Source: Caulobacterales bacterium
Lineage (GTDB): Bacteria > Pseudomonadota > Alphaproteobacteria > Caulobacterales > Caulobacteraceae
DNA length: 64,000 nt
Reading direction: 5' to 3'
NCBI GenBank assembly: GCA_016183935.1
Contig: JACPDR010000046.1
Location: 1 to 64,000 of the forward strand
The translations under genes were made by a program, and so were the position numbers. Under the pieces are notes generated by a model. That model was not told the origin of the DNA and ran no database searches. It saw only the letters and a list, made by a program, of their open reading frames with translations. Positions 47,227-55,655 of the stretch are shown in pieces. Each line of letters starts with the position of its first letter. The first letter of the stretch is position 1.

Positions 47227-47301
47227 TGGTGGATGCGACAGGGATTGAACCTGTGACCCCCTCGGTGTGAACGAGGTGCTCTCCCGCTGAGCTACGCATC
47301 C
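47227..47301 (-). tRNA. tRNA-Val (anticodon CAC)
   Basis: The minus strand folds as a full cloverleaf: acceptor GGATGCG/CGCATCC, D-arm GCTC-AGCGGGA-GAGC, anticodon stem CCTCG/CGAGG with loop TTCACAC (anticodon CAC, codon GTG), variable GGGTC, T-arm ACAGG-TTCAATC-CCTGT, and an encoded CCA end. It marks the change from accessory to core-like genes, and its 3' end faces the accessory side, the usual orientation for island integration. Confidence 0.96.
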
Positions 47302-47380
47302 ATCAATCGGGCCCCATGGGACGGGGAGGCGGGGACATAGCCCGGTCGCCCCACCCTTGCAAGACGTCACGGGCACGACG

Positions 47381-48670
47381 TCAGATGCCCGCCGCCTGCA
47401 CAGCCTCCGGCGTCTCCGCGTCCGGGTCGCCGGGCAGCCAGGCGACGTGGCCGTTGTAGATGTCCTCGTCGAGGATGCCCTCTTCCTTGGCCACCAGCAC
47501 CGGGACCAGCATCTGGCCCGTCACGTTGGTCGCCGTGCGCATCATGTCGATGATCCGGTCGATGGCGATGATGTAGCCGATGCCTTCCAGCGGCAGGCCG
47601 GCGGTCGACAGGGTCAGGGTCAGCATGACGATGGAGGTGCCGGGCACGCCCGCCGTCCCCAGCGACCCGAGCACCGCCGTCAGTCCGATCAGCACATACT
47701 GGGTCAGGGTCAGGTCGATGCCGAAATACTGGGCGATGAAGATGGCCGCGATGGCCGGATAGATGGCCCCGCAGCCGTCCATCTTGACGTTGGCCCCCAG
47801 GGGCACGGCGAAGGCGGCGTAGGCCTGGGGCACGCCCAGGCGCTCGACCGTCTGGCGCAAGGTGACCGGCAGGGTGCCCAGCGACGACGAGGTGGCGAAC
47901 GCCGTCTGCTGGGCCGCGAAGGCCCCGCGGAAGAAGCTGCGCACCTTCAGCCCGTGCAGCTTCAGCAGGCCGGAGTAGACGACCAGGATGTGGAACAGGC
48001 AGGCCGCGTAGATGGCGAAGATGAACTTGCCCAAGGGCAGCAGCGCCTCCCAGCCATAGCCGCCCACGACCGAGCCGATCAGGCCGAACACCCCGAACGG
48101 GGTCAGCTGGATGACCCAGCGGGTGATGCGGAAGATCACCGACGCGCCCTCGTCGACCAGCCGCCGCACGCCCTGCGCCCGGTCGCCCAGCGCCACCAGC
48201 GCCCCGCCGACCAGGGCCGAGAAGAACAGAATCTGCAGCACCTTGCCTTCGCTCAGGGCGGCGAAGGGGTTGGTCGGGACGATGCCGATCAGCACGTCCA
48301 GCGGCGTCGGGATCTCGCGCTCGCGCACCTCGCCCAGCGGCAGGTTCTCGAGGCCGAGGCCCGGATTGATCAGATGGCCGAAGGCGAAGCCGACCAGCAC
48401 GGCCAGCAGGGAGGTGGCGGCGAACCAGACCAGCGTCCGCACCCCCAGCCGCACCGCGCCGACGCCTTCGCCCAGCCTGGCGATCGAGGAGGCGATGGTG
48501 AACAGCACCAGCGGCGCCACCACCATGCGGATCAGGTTCAGATAGACGTCGCCGATCGGCTGCAGCCAGACCTCGGCCTGCTCGCGCAGGATCAGCCCGG
48601 CGAGGATGCCGAGCGCGAAGCCCGCGGCGGTGCGCTGCCACAGGGGAATCGCGAAGAAACGTCGGAACAT
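47381..48670 (-). CDS. Dicarboxylate/amino acid:cation symporter (DAACS family)
   Basis: A 429-residue membrane transporter with about eight hydrophobic segments, the serine-rich re-entrant loop AFATSSSLGTLPVTL, the VPLGANVKMDGCGAIYPA block (usually N-M-D-G) and TAGVPGTSIVMLTLTL. It is expected to take up C4-dicarboxylates or glutamate/aspartate with Na+ or H+. The start at 48670 (MFRRFFAIPLWQR) is chosen over 48721. It stands alone next to tRNA-Val. Confidence 0.9.
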   Translation of the reverse strand: MFRRFFAIPLWQRTAAGFALGILAGLILREQAEVWLQPIGDVYLNLIRMVVAPLVLFTIASSIARLGEGVGAVRLGVRTLVWFAATSLLAVLVGFAFGHLINPGLGLENLPLGEVREREIPTPLDVLIGIVPTNPFAALSEGKVLQILFFSALVGGALVALGDRAQGVRRLVDEGASVIFRITRWVIQLTPFGVFGLIGSVVGGYGWEALLPLGKFIFAIYAACLFHILVVYSGLLKLHGLKVRSFFRGAFAAQQTAFATSSSLGTLPVTLRQTVERLGVPQAYAAFAVPLGANVKMDGCGAIYPAIAAIFIAQYFGIDLTLTQYVLIGLTAVLGSLGTAGVPGTSIVMLTLTLSTAGLPLEGIGYIIAIDRIIDMMRTATNVTGQMLVPVLVAKEEGILDEDIYNGHVAWLPGDPDAETPEAVQAAGI

Positions 48671-48752
48671 GGACAGGGGCTCTCGGCGGACGGCTGCGGT
48701 ATGTGTTGGCTCCCTCCACAAACCGCAACCGCGCCGCCGACAGATTATCCGG

Positions 48753-49502
48753 TCAATGCGCCCCGTTCAGCGCGGCGAAGACGCTGGCGTATTCGCCGCG
48801 CGCCTCGGCGCCGCTCAGGAACCTGACCCGTTCGACGAGAACCTCGTCGGCCCCGCCCGCCTCGAACAGGGCCAGGCTTTCAGCGGTGAAGTCGGCCAGC
48901 GGCATGGAATTCGGGTTCTCGGCGTGGCCCGGCATCAGGTCCGTCGCCACCGCCGGCGGGGCCCATTCGATCACCTCCACCGAAGTCTCCTTCAGCTGGT
49001 GGCGCAGCGACTGGCTCCACGAATGGATCGCCGCCTTGGTCGCCGAATAGGTCGGCGTCGCCGCCAGCGGCACGAAGGCCAGGCCCGAGGACACCGTCAC
49101 CACCGTCGCCGACGCCTTGCGCTTCAGATGGGGCAGCAGCGCCGCGGTCAGCCGGATCGGGCCCAGCAGGTTGATGGCGATGGTCTGCTCGGCGATGGCC
49201 AGGTCGACCGGCTCGGCCGTCAGGTCCTCGGTGACCATGACCCCGGCGTTGTTGATGACGACGTTCAGGTCCGGGTGCGTCTCGACCACCCGCGCGGCGA
49301 ACGCCTCGATCGCGGCCGGGTCGGCGACGTCCAGCGTCTCGAAGGCCATGCCGGGATGGGCGGCGGCAACCGCTTCCAGCGGCTCGCGGCGCCGGCCGGC
49401 GATGATCACCCTGGCGCCGCGGGCGTGCAGGGCCTCGGCCATGGCCTTGCCGATGCCGGTGCCGCCGCCGGTGATCAGGATGGTGTCGTTGCGGGTGTCC
49501 AT
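48753..49502 (-). CDS. SDR-family oxidoreductase (DltE-like)
   Basis: A 249-residue short-chain dehydrogenase: TGGGTGIGKAMAEAL, INNAGVM, Ser in TVSSGLAFVPLA and Tyr/Lys in YSATKAAIHSWSQSLR. The Arg pair after beta-2 (AGRRRE) suggests NADP. It is divergent from the HxlR regulator, the usual pairing for an electrophile-induced reductase. Substrate unknown. Confidence 0.88.
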   Translation of the reverse strand: MDTRNDTILITGGGTGIGKAMAEALHARGARVIIAGRRREPLEAVAAAHPGMAFETLDVADPAAIEAFAARVVETHPDLNVVINNAGVMVTEDLTAEPVDLAIAEQTIAINLLGPIRLTAALLPHLKRKASATVVTVSSGLAFVPLAATPTYSATKAAIHSWSQSLRHQLKETSVEVIEWAPPAVATDLMPGHAENPNSMPLADFTAESLALFEAGGADEVLVERVRFLSGAEARGEYASVFAALNGAH

Positions 49503-49552
49503 GTCTTTTCTCCATCGGTTGGATTTCCGATGGGCGACCATCTATAGCTGAC

Positions 49553-49569
49553 ACTTACGATCAGAAAGT
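49553..49569. promoter_or_regulatory. Candidate HxlR operator (ACTT-N9-AAGT)
   Basis: ACTTACGATCAGAAAGT is a weak inverted repeat in the AT-rich 105-base gap between the divergent SDR and HxlR genes. It is the only dyad in the gap that fits an operator. Confidence 0.35.
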
Positions 49570-49607
49570 AGGCACCCGAACGTGCTGTAGTTTCCCGGAA
49601 GAGAGTT

Positions 49608-50012
49608 ATGGCCGACACTGCCCTTCACCCCGAAAAAAGTTCGCACCACGCCCCCCTCGACCCCCGCGTCGAGGCGCTGGTCAACGAGGTCATCGGCCGG
49701 GTGGCCGACAAATGGACCATGATCGTGCTCGAGGTGCTGACCGAGCACGGCGAGCTCCGCTTCACCCGCATTGGTCAGCTCGCAGGCGGCGTCAGCCAGA
49801 AGATGCTGACCCAGACCCTGCGTCAGATGGAGCGCGACGGCCTCGTCATCCGCACCGTCCACCCCGTCATCCCGCCCAAGGTGGAGTACCGGCTGACCGA
49901 CATGGGCCACAGCCTCAGCGAAGCCTTCTGCGGCGTCTGGACCTGGGCCGAAGCCCACCTCGACCGCATCGAGACGGCCCGTCAGGCGTTCGACGCGCGC
50001 CGCACCGCCTGA
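49608..50012 (+). CDS. HxlR-family transcriptional regulator
   Basis: A 134-residue winged-helix regulator with the HxlR core: VADKWTMIVLEVLTEHGELRFTRI, GVSQKMLTQTLRQMERDGLV and PPKVEYRLTDMGHSL. There is no conserved N-terminal Cys before the core, so it is not an obvious thiol/aldehyde sensor of the HypR/HxlR type. It probably controls the divergent SDR gene. Its end overlaps the convergent gph gene by 31 bases. Confidence 0.9.
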   Translation: MADTALHPEKSSHHAPLDPRVEALVNEVIGRVADKWTMIVLEVLTEHGELRFTRIGQLAGGVSQKMLTQTLRQMERDGLVIRTVHPVIPPKVEYRLTDMGHSLSEAFCGVWTWAEAHLDRIETARQAFDARRTA

Positions 50013-50710
50013 CCACCCCCGACCAGCCGGTCGATGGCCGCCGGAAGCGCGTCGAAATGCTCGATCAGCCCGTCGGCGCCCAGCTCCGCCGCCGGCGTCA
50101 GGGTGTAGCCGAAGGTGGTCAGGATGCAGGCCACGCCCGTGGCCCGCGCGGCGTCCAGATCGGTGATGCTGTCGCCGACCATGATCGCCCGGGCCGGATC
50201 GCCGCCGGCCTGCAGCACCGCCTCGCGGATATGGGCCGCGTCCGGCTTGCGCGCCGACACCGACTGCGGTCCGCAGATCGAGGCGAACCGGTCCTCCAGC
50301 CCGATGGCGCGGAAAAGGGCCATGGCCAGGTCGGTCGGCTTGTTGGTCGCCACGCACAGGATCGCGCCCCGCGCCGCCAGCCCGTCCAGCGCCTCGATCG
50401 CGCCCGGATAGGCAGTGCTCTCGTCGGCGATATGGGCCAGGTAGTCGACGAGGAAGGCCTCCAGCAGGGCCGGGGAGGCGGCCTCGTCCCACTCCATGCC
50501 CGCCGCCTCGAAGCCCTGCTTGAGCAGCGCCACCGCGCCATGACCGATGTAGTTCCGCGCGATCTCCAGCGGCAGCACCGGCAGGTCGTGCTGGGCCAGC
50601 AGCCGGTTCAGCGTGCCGACGATGTCCGGCGCCGTCTCAACCAGCGTCCCGTCGAGGTCGAAGGCGATGGTCCAGCCTTCCAGATCCCGCTCCGCATCCA
50701 CGATCCGCAT
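49982..50710 (-). CDS. gph: Phosphoglycolate phosphatase (HAD family)
   Basis: A 242-residue HAD hydrolase: nucleophile motif FDLDGTLVETAPD, motif II ATNKPTD, Lys in SARKPDAAHI and motif IV MVGDSITDLDAARA. The cap helices and length match Gph, which removes 2-phosphoglycolate made by DNA repair or oxygenase reactions. It is divergent from glmU (59-base gap). Confidence 0.87.
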   Translation of the reverse strand: MRIVDAERDLEGWTIAFDLDGTLVETAPDIVGTLNRLLAQHDLPVLPLEIARNYIGHGAVALLKQGFEAAGMEWDEAASPALLEAFLVDYLAHIADESTAYPGAIEALDGLAARGAILCVATNKPTDLAMALFRAIGLEDRFASICGPQSVSARKPDAAHIREAVLQAGGDPARAIMVGDSITDLDAARATGVACILTTFGYTLTPAAELGADGLIEHFDALPAAIDRLVGGGQAVRRASNA

Positions 50711-50769
50711 CTCCCGCCGGCCGCCCCGATGGGCTAGACCGCAGGAACGCCTAACCGCCGGACCGATTC

Positions 50770-52122
50770 ATGACCAGCACACATCCTCGCGCCGCCATCA
50801 TCCTCGCCGCCGGCCAGGGCACGCGGATGAAGTCGCCCCTGCCCAAGGTGCTGCACCCGGTCGGCGGCCGCGCCATGCTGGATCACGCCATCGACGCCGC
50901 CGAGGCGCTGGGCTGCGAGCGCATCGTGGTGGTGGTCGGGGCCCATTCGCCCGAGGTCCGCGCCCATGTCGAGAAGCGGCTCGGCGAGGACGCCATCGCC
51001 GTGCAGGACCCGCCGCTCGGCACCGGCCACGCCGTCCGCGCCGCCGAGGCCGTGCTGGGCGATTTCGTCGGCCAGGTGGTCATCACCTACGGCGACGTGC
51101 CCCTGCTGACCGCCGCCGACATCGAGCCGGTCTTCGCCACCCATGACGGCGTCACCGTCATCGGCTTCGAGGCCCGCGACCCCGGCGCCTATGGTCGCCT
51201 TGTCATGGATGGCGATCAGCTGGCCGCCATCACCGAGGCCAAGGAGGCCTCGCCCGAAGTTCTCGCCCTGACCGCCTGCAACTCCGGCGTCATGGCCGCC
51301 CCGGTCGGCCTGCTGTTCGATCTGCTGCGCGAGGTGCGCAACGACAACGCCAAGGGCGAATACTACCTGACCGACGTGGTCGAGCTGGCCCGCCGACGCG
51401 GGGCCCCGACCCGCGCCGTCTTCGCCGCCGAGGACGCCGTCATGGGCGTCAACGCCCAGGCTGAACTGGCCCAGGCCGAGGCCCTGTTCCAGAAGGTCCA
51501 GCGCGAGACCTTCCTCGCCGCCGGCGTCACCATGCCGGCCCCCGAGACCGTCCATTTCTCGTATGACACCGAGGTCGGCGGCGGCACGACCATCGAGCCC
51601 TATGTCGTCTTCGGTCCGGGCGCTAAGATCGCCGCCGGCGCCCGCATCCGCGCCTTCAGCCACGTCGAGGGCGCGACGGTCGCCGCCGGCGCCGAAGTCG
51701 GGCCCTACGCCCGCCTGCGCCCCGGCGCGGATCTCGGCGAGAACGTCAAGGTCGGCAATTTCGTCGAGGTCAAGAACGTCCGCATGGGCAAGGGCGCCAA
51801 GGCCAACCACCTGGCCTACCTCGGCGACGGCGAGGTGGGGGCGAAAGCCAACATCGGCGCCGGCACGATCTTCTGTAACTACGACGGCTTCTTCAAACAC
51901 CGCACCACGGTGGGCGAGGGCGCCTTCGTCGGCTCCAACAGCTCGCTGGTGGCGCCGGTCACCATCGGCGCGGGCGCCATGGTGGGGTCCGGGTCGGTGA
52001 TCACGAGGGATGTGGCGCCGGGCGATCTGGCGCTGGGTCGCGGTCAGCAGACCGCCAAGCCGGGCTGGGCCGCGCGGTTCATGGAAACCATGGGGGCGAA
52101 GAAGGCGGCGAAGGCACGATGA
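50770..52122 (+). CDS. glmU: Bifunctional GlmU (UDP-GlcNAc pyrophosphorylase/GlcN-1-P acetyltransferase)
   Basis: A 450-residue protein. The N-terminal uridyltransferase has [32 protein letters not shown] and YGDVPLL; the C-terminal left-handed beta-helix has hexapeptide repeats from about residue 255 and the acetyl-CoA/catalytic block [19 protein letters not shown] and [12 protein letters not shown]. It makes UDP-GlcNAc for peptidoglycan and lipid A in the cytoplasm. Its stop overlaps the following gene (ATGA). Confidence 0.96.
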   Translation: MTSTHPRAAIILAAGQGTRMKSPLPKVLHPVGGRAMLDHAIDAAEALGCERIVVVVGAHSPEVRAHVEKRLGEDAIAVQDPPLGTGHAVRAAEAVLGDFVGQVVITYGDVPLLTAADIEPVFATHDGVTVIGFEARDPGAYGRLVMDGDQLAAITEAKEASPEVLALTACNSGVMAAPVGLLFDLLREVRNDNAKGEYYLTDVVELARRRGAPTRAVFAAEDAVMGVNAQAELAQAEALFQKVQRETFLAAGVTMPAPETVHFSYDTEVGGGTTIEPYVVFGPGAKIAAGARIRAFSHVEGATVAAGAEVGPYARLRPGADLGENVKVGNFVEVKNVRMGKGAKANHLAYLGDGEVGAKANIGAGTIFCNYDGFFKHRTTVGEGAFVGSNSSLVAPVTIGAGAMVGSGSVITRDVAPGDLALGRGQQTAKPGWAARFMETMGAKKAAKAR

Positions 52123-52715
52123 GGTCCCCTCAAGCCGATTGCGAGGTGAAGGCCTGGTTGGATGCCCAGTCAGAGGCATTTCGTGGCTTGCTCGGACTTG
52201 AGGTGCTCGAATGGCGCGGTCGGGAGATGGCGCTCGATCAGGACGAGACCGAACGCCCTCTCTGGCGCCTGCCGAACGTCGAAGTGCTCCAGCTTGATCG
52301 TCTGGAGGCAATTGGTGCGGAGACCTCGATCTGCGTCACGACCATTCAGAACGATGACCATTTTGGTCTGAAGCTTCAGGCGCCGTGGCTTGCTGATTGG
52401 CAGTCCGGATTCGACCTGAGCGTGCCGGTCGATGCGTCGCCGTTTTTGGACGATCCCAAGTCGATCTTTCGAGACGTTCGTCTCCCACAATTGCCCATCG
52501 GGAAGATCGAGGACGTTTCAGTCAGGCTTTCCGAGGAGGGTGGAGATATCGGAACCGTCACCCTGCTTATCGGGAATGCTGTGGTCTCAATGAAGGCCGC
52601 CGAAGTGTATCCCGGTTTCGACGGCTCCATCACTATCGTCGACCTGGACGAAAGCATCCTCGTTCAGGTCGACGGCGCCCATCCCGATGATCAAATCGCA
52701 GGCCCGCATGTCTGA
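52119..52715 (+). CDS. Hypothetical protein inserted between glmU and rpiA
   Basis: A 198-residue soluble acidic protein with no signal peptide or recognised domain. Visible parts: [64 protein letters not shown] and [20 protein letters not shown], suggesting a beta-rich fold. Codon use is plainly less GC-rich than in glmU and rpiA, yet the gene overlaps both (four and eight bases). It looks like an acquired gene fitted into the operon. Function unknown. Confidence 0.75.
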   Translation: MRSPQADCEVKAWLDAQSEAFRGLLGLEVLEWRGREMALDQDETERPLWRLPNVEVLQLDRLEAIGAETSICVTTIQNDDHFGLKLQAPWLADWQSGFDLSVPVDASPFLDDPKSIFRDVRLPQLPIGKIEDVSVRLSEEGGDIGTVTLLIGNAVVSMKAAEVYPGFDGSITIVDLDESILVQVDGAHPDDQIAGPHV

Positions 52716-53391
52716 TCTCCAAAAACGCCTCGCCGGCGAAGCCGCCGCCCTCCGCGTCGAGGCGGGCATGACCGTCGGCCTCGGCACCGGCTCGACCGCC
52801 GCCTGGTTCGTCAAGGCGCTGGCGGCGCGCAACCTGACCGGCCTGCGCTGCGTCCCCACCTCCGAGGCCACCGCCGAACTGGCCCGCGAACTCGGCCTGC
52901 CGCTGTCCACCCTCGAGGACACCCCCCGCATCGACCTGACCGTCGACGGCGCCGACGAGATCGGCCCGGGCCTGGCCCTGATCAAGGGCGGTGGCGCGGC
53001 CCTGTTGCGCGAGAAGCTGGTCTGGGAGGCCTCGGCCCGCTGCCTGGTCATCGCCGACGCCGCCAAGGTGGTGAAGACCCTCGGCGCCTTCGCCCTGCCG
53101 ATCGAGGTGGTCGCCTTCGGCCACAAGACCACCGCCAACCGCATCGCCGATGTGCTCACCGACCACGACATCGCCCTGCCGGCCCGGGTCCGCTCAGCCG
53201 AGCGGGGCCTGGTCCGCACCGACGGCGGCAACCTGATCTATGACGCGAAATGCGGCGCCATCCACGATCCGGTCCGCCTTGCCGACGATCTCAAGCTGAT
53301 CACCGGTGTGGTCGAGCACGGCCTGTTCCTCGACCTCGCGGACGAGGCGATCATCGGCACGGACGGGGGCGTGGAGGTGCTGACGCCCTGA
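52708..53391 (+). CDS. rpiA: Ribose-5-phosphate isomerase A
   Basis: A 227-residue enzyme (start 52708, [13 protein letters not shown]). Phosphate loop GLGTGSTAAWFVKAL, catalytic and substrate residues in DLTVDGADEIGPGLALIKGGGAALLREK (cited in part: both Asp, the Lys and the Glu are present), and NLIYD near the end. It interconverts ribose 5-phosphate and ribulose 5-phosphate in the pentose phosphate pathway. Confidence 0.95.
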   Translation: MSDLQKRLAGEAAALRVEAGMTVGLGTGSTAAWFVKALAARNLTGLRCVPTSEATAELARELGLPLSTLEDTPRIDLTVDGADEIGPGLALIKGGGAALLREKLVWEASARCLVIADAAKVVKTLGAFALPIEVVAFGHKTTANRIADVLTDHDIALPARVRSAERGLVRTDGGNLIYDAKCGAIHDPVRLADDLKLITGVVEHGLFLDLADEAIIGTDGGVEVLTP

Positions 53392-53421
53392 CGTCGGCGC
53401 CTGGGGCGGCCGCTCCCGCCG

Positions 53422-54360
53422 TCATTCTTCCGCCTCGACCCGGGCCCGGGCATGGGCGCGACGGATCGAGGATTCGATCTCGGCGCGGCCCGCGCCGCGG
53501 TTCTGGTCGTTCCGCTCCGCGCCGTAGAGGCCGTCCAGATACGCCAGGTCCCATCCGGTCAGGGTCGGGGTGGCGTCGTCGAAGACGTTCAGGATGCTCA
53601 CGTAGCCGCTGGTGTCGGCCTCGGGATTGATCTGCGCCAGCGACACCATGGCGATGTAGTCGGCGAGCTGGAGAACCGAGAGGCCGGCCGCCCGATCGAC
53701 GTCGACGATGACGACCACCCTGAACAGGTTGTCGACGATCTGGGTGGTGAGCCTCGAGGCGCCCGCCAGCCGGATGCGCGGGGCGAAGTCGTCCGCGTCG
53801 ATGCAGTTGTCGACGCAATCGCCCGGAAGGCGGACGGCGCGGTCGCCGGTCTCCGAGTCGGTGGGCATGCTCAACTGCCACCAGCGGACGGGGCGATCCG
53901 ACTCCAGGAAGGCCTCGAAGGCGTCGCCACCGCGATCCATCCCCGATCCGCCCATCCGGAACGCGCTGCGCCGGCGATCGACGAGGGCTTGGGCGAGTTC
54001 GTCGCCGTCCGCGGCGGCCACCACCAGGATGTTGGGCGTGCATCCGGGGCCGCCGGTCTCGAGCCCGATGTCGGCGGCGACCGTCGAAATCCGGTCCGAA
54101 AGGTACTGGGCGGTTTCGGTCCTGAGATTAGCGACTCCGACACAGACGCGATCCTCCCACCGCGCCAGCCCTCGGCGGCGGTTGGGCTCGGCCACCTCGC
54201 CGACGAAGTCGCTGATCAGCTGGTCGAGCGGGCGGCCGGTGACCACGACGTCCTCCAGCGCCACGGGGGCCTGGGCCGCGGTCGGCGGCGGCTCCTGGGG
54301 CGCCGGCCCGGCCTGCAGGGGGGCGGCGGCGAGCGCCGCGGCGAGGAAAAGAGCAACCAT
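53422..54360 (-). CDS. Secreted hypothetical protein, tandem paralogue 1
   Basis: A 312-residue protein from the ATG at 54360, which opens a Sec signal (MVALFLAAALAAAPLQAG). The mature part shares ordered blocks with the next gene: LISDFVGEVAEPNRRRGLARW, ICVGVANLR-type VCVGVANLRTETAQYLSDR, GGPGCTPNILVVA, PVRWWQLSMPTDSETGDRAVRLPGDC, LADYIAMVSLAQI and a C-terminal DGLYGAERNDQNRGAGRAEIESSI. Four cysteines are shared and may form disulfides. I do not recognise a named family; a periplasmic or secreted enzyme or binding protein is possible. Confidence 0.82.
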   Translation of the reverse strand: MVALFLAAALAAAPLQAGPAPQEPPPTAAQAPVALEDVVVTGRPLDQLISDFVGEVAEPNRRRGLARWEDRVCVGVANLRTETAQYLSDRISTVAADIGLETGGPGCTPNILVVAAADGDELAQALVDRRRSAFRMGGSGMDRGGDAFEAFLESDRPVRWWQLSMPTDSETGDRAVRLPGDCVDNCIDADDFAPRIRLAGASRLTTQIVDNLFRVVVIVDVDRAAGLSVLQLADYIAMVSLAQINPEADTSGYVSILNVFDDATPTLTGWDLAYLDGLYGAERNDQNRGAGRAEIESSIRRAHARARVEAEE

Positions 54361-54502
54361 AGGTCCGTCTCCCGTCGATCTGACCTCGACCATAGGCGGT
54401 GCTTTCCGGCGAGCCGTCAAACGACTCTCTTCGGGCGCGACCGGCGGCGGGAACGCCCCGCCTCACGCCCGGAGGGCGTGGGCCGCCCCCGTCGCCCCCG
54501 CG

Positions 54503-55456
54503 TTACTCTTCCGTCTGAGCCCGGGCCCGGGCATGGGCGCGTCCGATCGACGCCTCGATCTCGGCCCGCCCCGCCGCGGGGCTCTGGTCGGTCCGCTCCG
54601 CGCCATAGAGGCCCGTCAGATAGGCCGTGTCCCATCCCGTCAGGCCCGGTGCGCTCTCGGGGCCGTCGAAGACGTTCAGGATGGTGGCGTACCGGCTGGT
54701 GTCCGCGTCCGGATCGATCTGCGCCAGCGACACCATGGCGATGTAGTCGGCCAGCTGCTGCACCGTCAGCGCCGAGACGTCGTCGATGTCGACGATCACC
54801 ACCGTGCGGAAGATGTTGTCGACGATCTGGGTGTTCAGCCGCGACGCCGAGGAGATGCTGATCACCGGCGCATAGCCCATGACGCTTCCGTCGAAGGCGT
54901 TGCATTCGTAGGCTTGGCAGTCTCCGGGCAGGCGGGTGGCGCGCATGCCCGACTCGCTGTCGATCGGCATGGCGACCTGCCACCAGCGGACGGGCCGGTC
55001 CGTCTCCTGGAAATCGGTCAGCGCCGCCACGCCGCGGTCCATTCCGGCACCGCCCATGCGGAAGGCTCGTCGCCTTTCCCCCACCAGCGCGCGGGCCGCG
55101 GCCTCGCCGTCGGCGGTGGCGACCACCAGAAGATTGGGCGTGCAGCCCGGGCCGCCGGGGTTCAGGCCGATGTCTTCCGCGACCGTCGAGACCCGGTCGA
55201 TGATGTACTGGGCCGACTCCGCGCGGAGGTTCGCCACGCCGACGCAGATGCTCCGGTCCCAGCGCGCCAGGCGCCGCCCCCGGTTGGGCTCGGCGACCTC
55301 CGCCACGAAGTCGCCGATCATCCGCTCGAGGCTCCGGCCGGTGACGGTGACGTCCTCGAGCCGGACGGGCGCGTCCTGGGGAGGAGCGGACTCGGCCTGG
55401 CCAGGCGGAACCTGCGCCGCGGCCGCCAACATCATCGCCGCCAACATGCCGATCAT
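54503..55456 (-). CDS. Secreted hypothetical protein, tandem paralogue 2
   Basis: A 317-residue protein with a signal peptide (MIGMLAAMMLAAAAQ) and the same block order as the gene before it: MIGDFVAEVAEPNRGRRLARW, ICVGVANLRAESAQY, GGPGCTPNLLVVA, PVRWWQVAMPIDSES, RLPGDC, LADYIAMVSLAQIDPDADTS and TGLYGAERTDQSPAAGRAEIEASI. The two share most residues over the full length, so they arose by tandem duplication and have since diverged. Function unknown. Confidence 0.85.
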   Translation of the reverse strand: MIGMLAAMMLAAAAQVPPGQAESAPPQDAPVRLEDVTVTGRSLERMIGDFVAEVAEPNRGRRLARWDRSICVGVANLRAESAQYIIDRVSTVAEDIGLNPGGPGCTPNLLVVATADGEAAARALVGERRRAFRMGGAGMDRGVAALTDFQETDRPVRWWQVAMPIDSESGMRATRLPGDCQAYECNAFDGSVMGYAPVISISSASRLNTQIVDNIFRTVVIVDIDDVSALTVQQLADYIAMVSLAQIDPDADTSRYATILNVFDGPESAPGLTGWDTAYLTGLYGAERTDQSPAAGRAEIEASIGRAHARARAQTEE

Positions 55457-55655
55457 TGGCCATCTCCCTCAACCCATGCGGGAGACGCTAGCCCTCCCGC
55501 ACGGCCCCGGCAATGCGAAACCATTTGAAGGGGAGTCGCTCCCGGGGCCCCGCCGACGCCCTCGCCGCGCGCACGCCGCTTGGCTTTTGACGCCGGGTGT
55601 CTACATGCGGGACGCGCCCTCCGCCGCGCCGGCGGAGGTTCCGGGAGAAGACCCC

